64,000 nucleotides of DNA from Symsagittifera roscoffensis (Eukaryota > Xenacoelomorpha > Acoela > Convolutidae): NCBI RefSeq assembly GCF_963678635.1, contig NC_087066.1, positions 33,733,301 through 33,797,300 of the forward strand. Reading direction: 5' to 3'. Shown here one piece after another: positions 36,001 through 45,707 of this stretch. The notes beneath the pieces were generated by a model. That model was not told the origin of the DNA, made no database searches, and saw only the letters and a list, made by a program, of their open reading frames with translations. Position numbers and translations under genes: made by a program. Position 1 is the stretch's first letter. The number at the start of each line of letters is the position of its first letter.

Positions 36001-39000
36001 CGCTGCTTCCAGTCTACCAATAAGGAGTGGATCGCAATCTCTGACACATCGGAATTGGAAGTTGTTTCAGACGTGTTGTCCCAGGACTGGGGTCTCGAGT
36101 CACCACTTGAAACGACTGATTCCTCAACATCATATTCCAAGTTGTCTGAGATGTTTCTTGACTCCCCGGACAAAACTCTGTCCATCGGTCGCTTTGAACC
36201 CGACTCCCCAGACAAAATTCTGCCCCTAGGTGGTCTAGTCAACCTCTCCCCGGACAAGTCGTCCTGCACGGGCTCAAAGATGTCTGACTCATCAGAGGAG
36301 ACGTCCTTGACTGGCTCGAAGGTGTCAGACTCCCCGGACATTGTCTCGTCCATGGACGAACAATCTGGGCTTGGCTCGTATTCCTCTTTTGCATCCGTGA
36401 AGTGCACTCTCCTCGTGAAGCTAGATTTCGATCTGATCCTGACTTCCTCAGTAGCTTGGTTTTGATTCGATGTTCCATATTCAGTGAACGAAGTTCTCAA
36501 CAATACTTCTTTCGGCATCGAGGTCACCAGCTGGTTGACGATCGACCTGCAATCCCGTTCAACGCCTCGGCTGCGAATGGACACTGGCCTCTTCTCCGTT
36601 CTCTCGGTGACAGTCAACCTCTGCATGGTTTCCCTCCATTCACGATCATGCCTATCCACTTCCCTATCCAACAAGTCACGGAGTTTTCCCATGACGTCCG
36701 GCGCCACGTTCACCGTCTTATTCAATAAAGCGATGCTGTTTATACCCAGCCTGGTCAGTTCTTGCTGTACCAAGTTGGATCGGACTAGCAGATCCAACGG
36801 AACGGGTTCGCCTCTGGCTAAAAGCTTTATCTCCGCAGCCGTCTCCACTGGAAGGTCAGGGTGTCCAGGTATAGGATGTCCTGATTTGTCTAACCACCTA
36901 GTAAGTGGCAGCTCATCATAGGTTTCTTTGTCCAGAAAGGAAAACCCGTCTTTGATCTCTGATTGGTTAACTTGCTTCTCTTCGAGGCGCTCATAAAATT
37001 CTGTCTTTTTGCTGAGGCTATCTGCGTTCTGGTGCTTGTCACGGGTACGGTGCTCTATGATCATGTGGTATCCATCCAAGCGCACGATCCAACGACCAAT
37101 GTAGCTCTGGTCCATCGAATAGGTTTTCAGCCAGGCAAGGGCACGATTGTCCACACGCAACTTGAAGGGAGCACTCCCCAAGTAGGCCCTGTACTTTTCC
37201 ACAAACGTGATCACAGCAAACATCTCCGCTTTTGGTGCGCCGTACTTCATCTCAGTGTCACTCAGGACTTTACTTCCATGAGCTATCGGACGAAGAACCG
37301 TTCTCCCGTTCCACTCCTGCTCTTGGTGAAGTATGCCTGATATCGCAACCACTGATGCATCCGTGTCCAGCACGAACATCCCCTTCTCCGTTGGCATGCC
37401 GAGGACCGGTGCCTCGCAAAGTTCGCGTTTGATGTTTTCAAATGAGACTTGTGCCTCATCAGTCCAGGTGAACTTTTTGCCCTTATTTCTCATCAACTTC
37501 TGCATGGGGTATATTTTGTCAGCATACCCCTTGATGAACTCGCGATAATAATTGGCGAATCCCAGAAAACTCATCAACTGTGTATCTGTTTTAGGTGCCT
37601 TCCAGGTCAGCACCGCTTCAACCGCTTCGGGATCTGGTCTCACTCCATGTTTGTCAACCAGGCGGCCCAGATACTTTATGGAATCTTTGAGGATTTCGCA
37701 CTTAGAGGGTTTGCATTTCAGACCCGCCTGCTTCATGCAAGAAAACACCTCTTCCAACCTTTCGATGTGGTCTTCCAAGGTTGGTGTCGCGATCACTACA
37801 TCATCGACATAACACATGATGAGATTCCCATACTTCTTAGTAACGCTCGTGAGTGCCTGAGCCATCAGTCGCTGGAATGTGGCTGTCGCGTTGCACAATC
37901 CGAATGGCATCCTCTTCCACTGGAACAGTCCCAGCTCACAAGCGAAACCTGTTTTCTCTCGATCTTGCTTTCTGAGCGGCACTTGCCAGAATGCTGAGCC
38001 CAAATCCAACGTTGTGAAGAACTTGGCGTCTCCCAGCTTGGATAGGCTCTCATCGATGCGGGGAATCGGATATGCGTCCTTTATAGTCACTGCGTTCAGA
38101 TAACGGAAATCGCAACAAAATCTGAGTTGTCCCCCTTTCTTTTTTGCCATGACCACGCCACAAGCCCATGGGGACTTCGACGGCTCGATCATGTCGTACT
38201 CCATTAACATCTCGATTTCCTTCCTACACGCTTCTGACTTGTTTGGGGTCATTCTTCTCGCCCCTTCCCTATGAGGTACCGAGCCCTCTTCTATCTCAAT
38301 CTCGTGCTCTACAAAATTGCAACAACCTATGTCGGCCTTATGTTTCGAAAAAACGTCTGCGTTCCGATTTAGCACCGCCCTGAGCGAATCTAGTTCCTTG
38401 TCGGATATTTTACCCTTCAGATGCTCTATCTCAGGTAGGACAGGCCTATTCGCTGCTAACTCTGCTTCCGTCGGTCTCTCAGGAAAGTTGGAACAACTAG
38501 ACAGCCCATCATCTGTTTCCGACTTCATTGAAAACAATTTCCTAGAAGATTTCAATTCAATTACTCTTTTCATTATACATTCTTGGTTCGCATGTAATGG
38601 ACACTTAGTTACATCAAACTTCTTCAAGTTCTCCACACTCAGAAAGTCTGTGTTTAGAGGCAAAGCGTAGCCAAGTTTCTTTCCCCTCTGTATTGTCACT
38701 GTTGTTGCCTCTGTGTTCAATAACACACTCACACACAGTCCGCTCTGAGTGAGCGAGAAGCTTCTTCCTAAAATAGCCGAGCTTTTACTGTTTGGATTTG
38801 GTACCAGACACACCTGTCTGTCATTGCTGAGTTCATTCAAGTTCCTCATCCTAAACGTTGCTATTACGGCTTGGTTCGGTTTTAATCTAACTTTTCGATC
38901 CAGAAAAATCGGCACCTTGGCCTGATTAATTAAGATCTTATTAAGGGGTCTTTTCTCATACTTTCTTTCAGGATCCCTGATCCTAATCAATCCGTCATTG

Positions 39001-42000
39001 AGATCTATCGTGACGTCAAAGTTGCGAACGAAATCCCTTCCTAGGATGAACTGGTCGGATTCGTCCAAATTCTCTACTACTAGGAAGCTCATCCAAAGAT
39101 GTCTCCCTCCGAGCTGCAGTGAGATGATCGGGGTTCGCCCGGTGACATAGATCGCTCCCTGATTGGCAGCTGCCAACCTGATGTTTGTCGGTATGAGATC
39201 CGACCTCTCAAAACCCATGTCGGTCCAAGTTTTGACTGGCATGACACTGACTACTGCTCCCGTGTCTAGCAGTCCCTTTACTGAAAGCTGTCTGCCTTGC
39301 ACGTCCAGAACGTGTGCGGCCAGATCTGCCTCGCAACCAATATGCACAGCATCTTGCTCGAGCATCGCGTTGTGTCCGATTCGTCTGACCTTCAGTTCCT
39401 CTTGACCAATGTATATCCGGCCAACCTGATCGTTCGCATCAGTTATGTGAGCTTTCGTGTAGATATTGATGCCATCCACGTTCATCAGAATCGGGTAAGG
39501 GCCATGGACATCGATATAATGTCCGTCCACTTTCATCAGCCTCGGACCTCCCGTTGTGAGCAGCGCTCGCACTGCCCTGGAGTCCAGTTTGGGATCCTTC
39601 TCCTTCAGGTAGTCGGCATAGATGTCCAGGTGGACCAGTGTAATCTCGGATGGCTCGCTCAGGTTCTTGACCACCTGGTGCCCTGCGACTGAGATGATAG
39701 ACATTATTTTGGTCCCTGCCTTCGTCATGCCGAAAGTCTTGCCAGATATAACGTTCAGTTTTAGTCCCTGTTTCTTGGGCTCTTTTTCATCTTCTGCTCT
39801 TGTCGTCTTACTCAGGACATTAAGACTTTCCCGAAGATCTGTGCTCTCCAGCTCCGACCTTACCCATTGCTCCACTTCTTTCGTGGCAAGGTCCTGTTTG
39901 ACATTCTGCAGCGCTGTCCTTGCCGCCAGGCCGTAATCCACCTTGAGTGGACTAGACGACTCTGCTTCGAGGTTCGAGGCTACCACCTCGTCAGGCCATG
40001 TCTTAACCTTTTTGGTCGCAAAGGTGCTCGGTGTCGTTTCCTTTCTCCGAGATTCAGCCTCGTTCATCAGACGTGCTCGACTGGCCTTGACACCCGAAAG
40101 CGCCTCTTCGTGGCGGGGATGTTTCGCGTCCGCTACTGCGTCCCAAAATTGAGTACAATCCGACTTGAAGTGTCCCTCCAAATTACAGAAGAAACACCTC
40201 GGACCATATTTCATGATGAGCCCTCTCACGTACTCTTCATGATCCTCGTCGGTCGCGTCAGCGTCCTCGAGAAAGTAGCCTATGGCCTTCATGTTCTGTT
40301 TGTATGCAGAACACGCAGAAACGTGATGGTCCATTGAACCACAATTCGCACACGACCTCCTCTTGTCCATGTCATCGCGAGGTTTGTACCAACTGGAATT
40401 CGCACCAGTGTTTGTCCCGCTATAGTTGCCATAATTGCTGTAACGGTTTTGCGCCCTCGGTTTTATCAGTAAATACTCGCGTGACTTCATACGCAAGTCG
40501 TCGGGCGTGGGTACCTGGTCAAGCGACAGGGTGAAGTGAGTGGCCAACATCGTCTTCAACTCCTCACTCCTTACACCATCCATGAACTTCGAAGCGATCG
40601 CCAAGTTTCGTTCGGATATTCTCTCATCCGGGTTGCTCCTCCTCCTGAGCAATTCAAGGTCGTCCAAGAATTTATCTATTGATTCTTCATCTCTCTGACG
40701 CCTCTTCTCGAACTTCACCATGGCCTGGTGCCCTTGTACTCCAGAGCCGAAACGATTCAGCAGGATGTCGAATATCTTGCGAGCGCTATCCCTCTCATTG
40801 GCTCTTTTCGCCATTACACAATTTAGTGCAGTACCCTCCAAGTTGCTCGTCAGCGCGCTGCACTCTTGTTTCTTGGAGAGATTCTCTTCCTCAAAGTGTA
40901 ACTTCATCACCTCTATCCAAGTATCAATGCAGCCGTCCGACTCGTCTTTATATGACTTTGGCTTTTTCAGTGTTCTTCTTGACCTCTCTCCTCTCTCGGT
41001 TGACTTCGAGAGCTTGGTGATGAATGTTTCAAGAGATCTGTTCAGAGGCTCAAACATCGAGGCATACATCGTTGTGTCTTGTGAGACTGTAGTCAGATCT
41101 GGTACTGAACTGACTTGTGGCACGGTTGGCAATCTTGTCTCCGGGGTGGCATCTGCCTCCGGTGGGACTGGATTTGTCCAGCCAGGCCTCTGCGGGGCTG
41201 CCCTTGGCCGCTCCTTGTTTCTATGTTCGTAGTTCGTTCTCGAGCCTTGCTGAGCTCTGGCACTGTTGCCCGTACCATCTCCAACGTTCGCATGGCGTGA
41301 GCGCTCCCTTGAGTTGGAATGCTCCTGCCAACTATTCCCATTCAGGATCGCGTCAAGCTTCCGCATCATCAAGTCAGATTTGGCGTCCAACCTCCTTTCC
41401 AGGCCAGTCATCGTTTGGGCGTAGGTATTATCATGATCATTCAACAATCGCTCGATCTCTCTTGTCATCCTAGCCTCTCTTTCCTCTGACTCTTTGTTTG
41501 CCTGTGCCAGGCTCTCGGCCAGGCATTGATCGGTGTCACGAATCAATCGAGCCTGATCAAACCTCGCCTGCGACTTCACGTGCGTTAGCTCATCTTTCAA
41601 ATTCTCTCGACCATGGTGAGCTCTCTCGTCAACTTGATCTATCCTCTTAGTCATGTCTCGCCTCAATTCATCCAGGCCATTCATCACACCAGCGAACATA
41701 TCACTTATGTCACCAGCTGCCCCCAATGGCGGGGTTAGCCCCAGAGAAGACGAGGTCAGCTGCGGCGGTAGCCTAGTACTTGATGACGCACCGCCCTTTT
41801 GCTTGTGCATTGACGTCATCAGTCTGTCGAACGTTGATGATGCTCCCATCGTTATCCCATCTGACATAGGCCTGGTCGGCGAGGCAGAAGACGCCTCCCT
41901 GCTCATGTCGTTCCTTGGGCACGGTGTGAAGTTCACATCCGGATGGGTTATCTCCGGGTAGCCATCACTGGAAGTCAAACCTACAGTTGGTAGTGACGCC

Positions 42001-42179
42001 ATGCGTTCGTCGTACAAGGACTTCCAACTCTTCTTGGCCTTCGAGAACGTCTGCTCTTCACCCGGACTCATACTCGACATCATCGCGTTGTTACTCTGTT
42101 TGGCCAAGGATGAGTGTGCACTTGTCAGATGTGAAGGTTCCCTTCTCCATTTATAGCTCTTAGTCTCTGACTTGGACAT
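33090..42179 (-). CDS. gag-pol: Giant-element ORF1: Gag-Pol polyprotein, 3029 aa, intact
   Basis: First ATG at 42179; the frame is open upstream to a UAG at 42243. Gag: coiled coil at residues about 170-275, capsid-like domain about 415-560, two CCHC zinc knuckles CANCGSMDHHVSAC (about 610) and CFFCNLEGHFKSDC (about 660). Protease: LLDTGAVVS near 970 and ILGRDF after it. RT: TTLDLGSAFWQV, YVDD near 1457. RNase H: LDTDAS near 1605, and YGAPKAEMFAV. A linker near 1960-2020 carries SGES repeats. Integrase: H-H-C-C near 2245-2290, then D (QIDHQK), D (SDNGKAF), E (NGLVERQN) at about 2312/2375/2408, then a GPF-type C-terminal module. About 500 residues beyond integrase have no known domain. All catalytic residues are present and there is no internal stop, so it appears competent. 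Single-frame gag-pol means no frameshift is needed within ORF1. Confidence 0.95.
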   Translation of the reverse strand: MSKSETKSYKWRREPSHLTSAHSSLAKQSNNAMMSSMSPGEEQTFSKAKKSWKSLYDERMASLPTVGLTSSDGYPEITHPDVNFTPCPRNDMSREASSASPTRPMSDGITMGASSTFDRLMTSMHKQKGGASSSTRLPPQLTSSSLGLTPPLGAAGDISDMFAGVMNGLDELRRDMTKRIDQVDERAHHGRENLKDELTHVKSQARFDQARLIRDTDQCLAESLAQANKESEEREARMTREIERLLNDHDNTYAQTMTGLERRLDAKSDLMMRKLDAILNGNSWQEHSNSRERSRHANVGDGTGNSARAQQGSRTNYEHRNKERPRAAPQRPGWTNPVPPEADATPETRLPTVPQVSSVPDLTTVSQDTTMYASMFEPLNRSLETFITKLSKSTERGERSRRTLKKPKSYKDESDGCIDTWIEVMKLHFEEENLSKKQECSALTSNLEGTALNCVMAKRANERDSARKIFDILLNRFGSGVQGHQAMVKFEKRRQRDEESIDKFLDDLELLRRRSNPDERISERNLAIASKFMDGVRSEELKTMLATHFTLSLDQVPTPDDLRMKSREYLLIKPRAQNRYSNYGNYSGTNTGANSSWYKPRDDMDKRRSCANCGSMDHHVSACSAYKQNMKAIGYFLEDADATDEDHEEYVRGLIMKYGPRCFFCNLEGHFKSDCTQFWDAVADAKHPRHEEALSGVKASRARLMNEAESRRKETTPSTFATKKVKTWPDEVVASNLEAESSSPLKVDYGLAARTALQNVKQDLATKEVEQWVRSELESTDLRESLNVLSKTTRAEDEKEPKKQGLKLNVISGKTFGMTKAGTKIMSIISVAGHQVVKNLSEPSEITLVHLDIYADYLKEKDPKLDSRAVRALLTTGGPRLMKVDGHYIDVHGPYPILMNVDGINIYTKAHITDANDQVGRIYIGQEELKVRRIGHNAMLEQDAVHIGCEADLAAHVLDVQGRQLSVKGLLDTGAVVSVMPVKTWTDMGFERSDLIPTNIRLAAANQGAIYVTGRTPIISLQLGGRHLWMSFLVVENLDESDQFILGRDFVRNFDVTIDLNDGLIRIRDPERKYEKRPLNKILINQAKVPIFLDRKVRLKPNQAVIATFRMRNLNELSNDRQVCLVPNPNSKSSAILGRSFSLTQSGLCVSVLLNTEATTVTIQRGKKLGYALPLNTDFLSVENLKKFDVTKCPLHANQECIMKRVIELKSSRKLFSMKSETDDGLSSCSNFPERPTEAELAANRPVLPEIEHLKGKISDKELDSLRAVLNRNADVFSKHKADIGCCNFVEHEIEIEEGSVPHREGARRMTPNKSEACRKEIEMLMEYDMIEPSKSPWACGVVMAKKKGGQLRFCCDFRYLNAVTIKDAYPIPRIDESLSKLGDAKFFTTLDLGSAFWQVPLRKQDREKTGFACELGLFQWKRMPFGLCNATATFQRLMAQALTSVTKKYGNLIMCYVDDVVIATPTLEDHIERLEEVFSCMKQAGLKCKPSKCEILKDSIKYLGRLVDKHGVRPDPEAVEAVLTWKAPKTDTQLMSFLGFANYYREFIKGYADKIYPMQKLMRNKGKKFTWTDEAQVSFENIKRELCEAPVLGMPTEKGMFVLDTDASVVAISGILHQEQEWNGRTVLRPIAHGSKVLSDTEMKYGAPKAEMFAVITFVEKYRAYLGSAPFKLRVDNRALAWLKTYSMDQSYIGRWIVRLDGYHMIIEHRTRDKHQNADSLSKKTEFYERLEEKQVNQSEIKDGFSFLDKETYDELPLTRWLDKSGHPIPGHPDLPVETAAEIKLLARGEPVPLDLLVRSNLVQQELTRLGINSIALLNKTVNVAPDVMGKLRDLLDREVDRHDREWRETMQRLTVTERTEKRPVSIRSRGVERDCRSIVNQLVTSMPKEVLLRTSFTEYGTSNQNQATEEVRIRSKSSFTRRVHFTDAKEEYEPSPDCSSMDETMSGESDTFEPVKDVSSDESDIFEPVQDDLSGERLTRPPRGRILSGESGSKRPMDRVLSGESRNISDNLEYDVEESVVSSGDSRPQSWDNTSETTSNSDVSEIAIHSLLVDWKQRGLDREIHQDPDRDRYTSDEEGTVVDNAADELELIAVSKRPTRLLPHGTVVRTNLEPSVQEATPLKKIWCVKLMDDAHAPEIMSGQMNVVKTYLKARYRLSDLLRAQRNDRMTSSLKRWIENGAPDKGDLEEDSYKILKQFYLKRKDLLYLNKDGIVACKRKEEDKVLYKYNSIVLPQLYQTELLFRSHDQMGHQGVDKVYNRIQKRFEWPGLKKACEKWIAACLSCQQAKDPRKLRFPLQSIESSGFNEVVQIDHQKICMTATGYNQVLVMIDHFTKYAEAAPCMTASAEETCDHLINVWIARHGCPITFQSDNGKAFVGDLTKELMKRSQVAQAHSTTYHPQTNGLVERQNRTLVSMLRVYCSRYMDDWDKHLPQVMGAYNSTEHSTTGISPHMMLTGHEKALPLTFFYPEYEGKRTAPQTYVRDVIRRQQDLNDLCRRNTQQAQIRQKRRFDKRTADAKAYSVGDYVWVFQEVVPPKGTKKLLKKWRGPFQITEVHQGGRFYRLSTGRAAHYENIKPHNASSEDWCIPADMQEGDYLIVDPACEVNERGTRDKNDGNEMVDNCDLPLDLELTERVEVDDETLPYAEEDWDCPEQTEIDKGIQPDFPLTMETRQSKRGKNQKKYNPYGEDFVVDRIVVSDVIDSLVGLDEVAILKEIDLVNDMDQDWIDDRSEPEVEFEPEAEQTHEQELTNLRVLEWLHDLPTDPKETILTIQDVDRDGVRYISHDNTESNWVAPDGPLRVPQSNLGLLDFGRSTGTSMDIFVRGVGVGLTHTENLMIKKLKSARETGELETEGENAKEPPFGRIFESYFDLPNHYSNNIVITDSDFILTERTCAIAITADVSFKTALAADFKREYKNIEFLWKQRPGVGGVIALPPVASQIPGKYLCFLVTKATDRQHVNPESLVLALTRLRDFLVERGVTSLSLPVYDPNRGKLHPRELYALVHVIFSETDIEVYLHKKYYLSIC
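33697..33738 (-). promoter_or_regulatory. Candidate central polypurine tract
   Basis: In element sense this 42-bp block matches the 3' polypurine-tract block at 23047-23086: GCGATC, GGGAC, GATGGA, TTGTCCGGGGAGT in the same order and spacing (2-nt length difference). It lies in coding sequence near the ORF1 C-terminus, about 44% of the way from the 3' to the 5' end. A second plus-strand priming site would suit a 24-kb genome. Confidence 0.5.
36161..36340 (-). repeat. Cluster of PPT-like motifs encoding SGES repeats in ORF1
   Basis: ACTCCCCGGACA or close variants (minus: TGTCCGGGGAGT) occur at 36161-36172, 36203-36214 (one mismatch), 36244-36254 and 36329-36340. They encode repeated (L/M)SGES in the RNase H-integrase linker. 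They match the core of the 3' polypurine tract. Confidence 0.7.
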
Positions 42180-42242
42180 TCCCCTGTACAACACCTCCTC
42201 CCGAGGTTCGACCTCGGAACGCTCCGAGGTCTCCTCTGTCCT

Positions 42243-42572
42243 CTAGACTTCCTCTCGTTCGAGGACCCCGTCTGGCTCAAAGTCGGGTCGAATGAGCGTT
42301 CGCTCCCCTTCGTCAAAGGGATCCACCGGCGTTTCGCTCGCAGGCTCGGCCTCGGCGCTCCGCCCTTGATTGCCATCAAGGTTTTTCTCGCTCCTTAGTC
42401 TCATTTCGATCACTGAAAGATCAGGTTGACCTTTAGTCGATTCGTCTTCAGCAAACGCGTCGGAAGCGCTGCCAAACGAGGTTTGGCTACGCCTAGTTCT
42501 AAATTTCCGCGTGCTTCCCTTGCTTAGCCTGGGAATTTTAGTAGTCGATCCTAACGAGTCCCTGCGCTGCAT
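42243..42572 (-). CDS. 109-codon leader ORF in frame with Gag-Pol, ended by UAG
   Basis: ATG at 42572 opens a basic N-terminal half (MQRRDSLGSTTKIPRLSKGS) followed by an acidic C-terminal half. It stops at UAG (42245-42243). The following 21 codons up to the ORF1 ATG are open in the same frame and keep the same acidic Glu/Arg-rich character (RTEETSERSEVEPREE). The stop therefore looks like an interruption of one Gag N-terminus, not the end of a separate gene. It may be suppressed by readthrough, may be a single disabling mutation, or ORF1 may start at 42179. Confidence 0.55.
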   Translation of the reverse strand: MQRRDSLGSTTKIPRLSKGSTRKFRTRRSQTSFGSASDAFAEDESTKGQPDLSVIEMRLRSEKNLDGNQGRSAEAEPASETPVDPFDEGERTLIRPDFEPDGVLEREEV

Positions 42573-42999
42573 AGTTTTGTACAAAATGAAAGTATTCGTA
42601 ATTTGATGGCAATGCAAACGTACCACAAACAAGATCTAGTTAAATCACTTAACGCTGCCTACTCGATTCCGTCAGTATCAAAATGTCTCTTAGATCTCTC
42701 ACGACTAAATTAGTGACTCAGCTAAAGTTACACACAGGGTCTACCCAGTATTGATATAATGCTAACTCAACCCGGTTGTATAGTATAACAGTATCACTAA
42801 GTTTCCACAAGATATAATCGACACACAAAACACAATCGATAATCAGATAAGAATATCCTACAGGTGACAGCGACCTTTTGTCAGTATCAATTTATCGCCA
42901 CACAATTTATCAAGTCACTGCTTTGTTAAAATTAAACAATCTTCGATAAAAAGCAGTGATGATTCAGAAATAGATAAATAAAACTTAGTCTTAAAGAAA

Positions 43000-43345
43000 A
43001 AGACTTCCCCCAATCGGAACGATCCGAAAGAACGAAGCCCAGGACACAGTCTTCTCAAGTGGGTGTGTATTTGCCTAATACACCCACCGAGGTCTTCTTT
43101 TAGGTGTCCTGCGATTGCCCGAGCTGTCCTACTAAGTAGCTCAAGGCAACCTCTTGGTCGAAAATTCGTCAAATCTATGAAAAAGCTCTCCCACACTCGG
43201 ACTGCTCCAAGTGCACGAGAGTAGGGAACAATTCTTCTTCTCAAGTGGGTGTGTATTTGCTTAATACACCCACCGAGGTCTTCCTTTATTTGTTCCCGGA
43301 TTGCCCGAACTTTCCTATTAAGTAGCTCAAGGCAACCACTCAACC
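43000..43345. repeat. Two-copy 186-bp tandem repeat with hairpins in the leader
   Basis: The unit includes CTTCTCAAGTGGGTGTGTAT, then AATACACCCACCGAGGTCTT and GTAGCTCAAGGCAACC. Copies align at a 186-bp offset. Each has a hairpin GGGTGT(G)TATT/AATACACCC, at 43061-43085 and 43247-43271. The stem is preserved although flanking bases differ. Confidence 0.8.
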
Positions 43346-43539
43346 AAAATCACAATCAAAAAAAATTTTGTTCGGGTACTTCTAATACACCCAATATAGA
43401 ATCCAAAGTTGATCACGAATTTCCGGGTCAGAATGGATTCTTATGATCCTGATAAGCACGCCTAATATCCTAATATGATCCTAATTAAATGGATATTTTC
43501 CGTTTCCCAAATTGCCACAGAAGGTTTACTCAAGTCTCT

Positions 43540-45625
43540 TACAAGGAGGGTCGCTAGAAGGTTTAAGACACTCCGGAGGGTTACCTCGGAGGGTACCTCA
43601 ATCACTCAAGTTACTTAGGAGGGTATCTTAATCACCCAAGTTACTTCGGAGGGTCCCCTTAAATTTACTAAGGAGGGTCAATAAGATGCTTAATACGCTC
43701 CGGAGGGTCACTTCGGAGGGTACCTTCAAAATTTTCAAATTTTCTGATCTCACTTGGAAGGTTCTCCTACTAGCTTCAAAAAGCGTCAAAATAAGCTAAG
43801 GGTTCTAGGGGGAGCTGTTTCAACTTCTTAGGGTGATCTCGTGGAAATTTTCCACTAAGGAGGGTTGCTAAAGGGTTTAGCTGACTCCGGAGGGTCACTT
43901 CGGAGGGTTCCCCCTAAAATCAAGAAAAAGGGTTAAATCACCGCAGTAAAGCCTCTGAAAGCGGTCTACCTGACTTAAGACTAGGTTGGCTGACACGGTC
44001 AACCTTCCCAGTTGAATAAAAAGATGTTTTGATAAAATTTTCTGCCGCTCGGAGGGTTGCCCGTTACTTGGACCCTCCGAACCAACAAATTCTAAAAAAT
44101 TTTTCTTTTCCGAAATAATCAACCCAAAAACGGTTGCGATTCGGAAAAGTGGTCAAAAACGTCGACTTATGGTACCAAAATTATCCCGATCGGATAACTA
44201 GTCTTTGAGAAATCGCCAAAAACGCGTTCGTCAAAATGGCCTTTTTCACCACCTGTGTAGGATCTGAAAGACTTTTTTCGCAATTCCGGTCGAAAGTGCC
44301 TAAAAATACTTGAAATGAGCGTAGTAGCCCTGTACGGCACTGGAATAATGCAAAAAACCGGACCAAAATTGGTTTAGAAACAAAAATTTGGCCAAAAACT
44401 ATCAAATTTGGACCCTCCGATTCCTTCCTTTTCCAAACCTTAAGTCGTTAGCTCTGTCCACGGAGCTACTCGGAGGGTTATCCAAAAATTTCTCTAGTAA
44501 CCGAGCACGTTATGCTAGCACGCTCCTAACGCAAAAAATTTTATTGCTCTAACTCTAAAAACTCAAAAAATCGATCCCCAAAACAGATTGACAAAATACA
44601 GAAAATTATCAAAATTTTGGTCGAAAAATTCTCGTTTTCCTAACTTCTACTGAATCTTTGCTCACGCGGTTTCTTTAATAAAGGGGATCGAACTACGTGG
44701 CTACTCTCTATATAAAAGCTTTTTGCCTATCGGAAAAGCTCGGATATCCGAAAATTTGGGGGTCTACAGTTTGGTCGAAAATTGGTAATTTTCGACAAAA
44801 AATGGGTGTTTCTTGGGTCTAAATAGGAGATAAGTAATATATAGTAAGGACAATAATCTATAAATAGTCGTTAATAAATAGTACTATACCCTCCTTTGCA
44901 CCAAAATATTCGAATTAAGACCCTTAACTCGGAAATTTGTAATCGATGGAGGGTACAATCGGACCGCGCCAATCGTGCCCCCCACCACTTAAGTTTTAAG
45001 GAAATAGTACCCGAACGATACTAAAATTGCTTCAACGATACCCAACAGTCGTTGCGGATGTTGTCCTTGATGTCCCTGTTGAGTGTGGAACACGTTGATC
45101 AGCCTGCCACTCTACCCTCCGGTCACCGGCAAAATCACCATTAACGTGCTTAAACACTCAAATTACACTCGAGGGAGGGTACCCAACCCTTCACCAAAAC
45201 ACACAATCTCTCTATCAGAAACGATATAAATCAATCTGAAACAACAACAAATAGGAAGGTCAGATCACATCTCGTCCGGAAATAACATATAAACTGTCAC
45301 TTTATGTTTTTTTACTGTTTTTGGTCTTTTTTGGATTTTTTACTGTTTTTTGTACTTTTTTTTTGTTTTTAAATAATTATTTTTGGCTTTTTCTTGGTTA
45401 TACACTATTTTTTGTTTGGTTTTACGCTTTCTCTTTAATTGTTTTTGGTCCTGGGACCTCAGGACAAGCGGGCTCTAGATTTCCCACCTAACCCTCCGAC
45501 CCCCGGAATTTTCGGTGTTAACTAAGTTAAAAAGCTAAATCGTACTAGACGGAGGGGTACGCACCTTCCCCCTAGTACGAAAACGGTCATTAAGGCCTCT
45601 AACTCGGGCATACGCCCGGAGCGGA
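43540..45625. repeat. Dispersed GGAGGGT/ACCCTCC heptamer cluster
   Basis: GGAGGGT occurs about sixteen times (for example near 43545, 43575, 43590, 43617, 43648, 43673, 43703, 43714, 43857, 43890, 43902, 44050, 44470, 45620). The reverse complement occurs at about five places (near 44073, 44411, 44888, 45114, 45492). Most sit in a CGGAGGGT context. It is absent at this density from the rest of the window. Confidence 0.75.
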
Positions 45626-45678
45626 GGGTACGTCGCTGAAACGCTTGCTGATCATGATGGTTTCATGCCTTTAACAGG

Positions 45679-45695
45679 CCCACCCAGGAGCGCCA
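45679..45695 (-). promoter_or_regulatory. Candidate tRNA primer-binding site
   Basis: In element sense TGGCGCTCCTGGGTGGG begins 12 nt after the 5' LTR. TGG complements the CCA end of a tRNA. The 12-nt gap is longer than usual and the primer tRNA is not identified. Confidence 0.3.
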
Positions 45696-45707
45696 TAAAA
45701 ACGTCTA

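Larger units (their letters stand above)
42573..45707 (-). other. Structured leader of the giant element
   Basis: 3.1 kb between the 5' LTR and the first ORF with no long coding frame. It contains a two-copy 186-bp tandem repeat (about 43000-43345), about twenty copies of a GGAGGGT heptamer (ACCCTCC in element sense on most copies) between 43540 and 45625, and a T-rich block at 45300-45430. It could hold packaging, splicing or translation signals. Confidence 0.6.

Noticed and set aside
43000-43345. CRISPR-like or array structure
   Set aside because: Only two copies of a 186-bp unit in an animal retroelement leader; ordinary tandem duplication.
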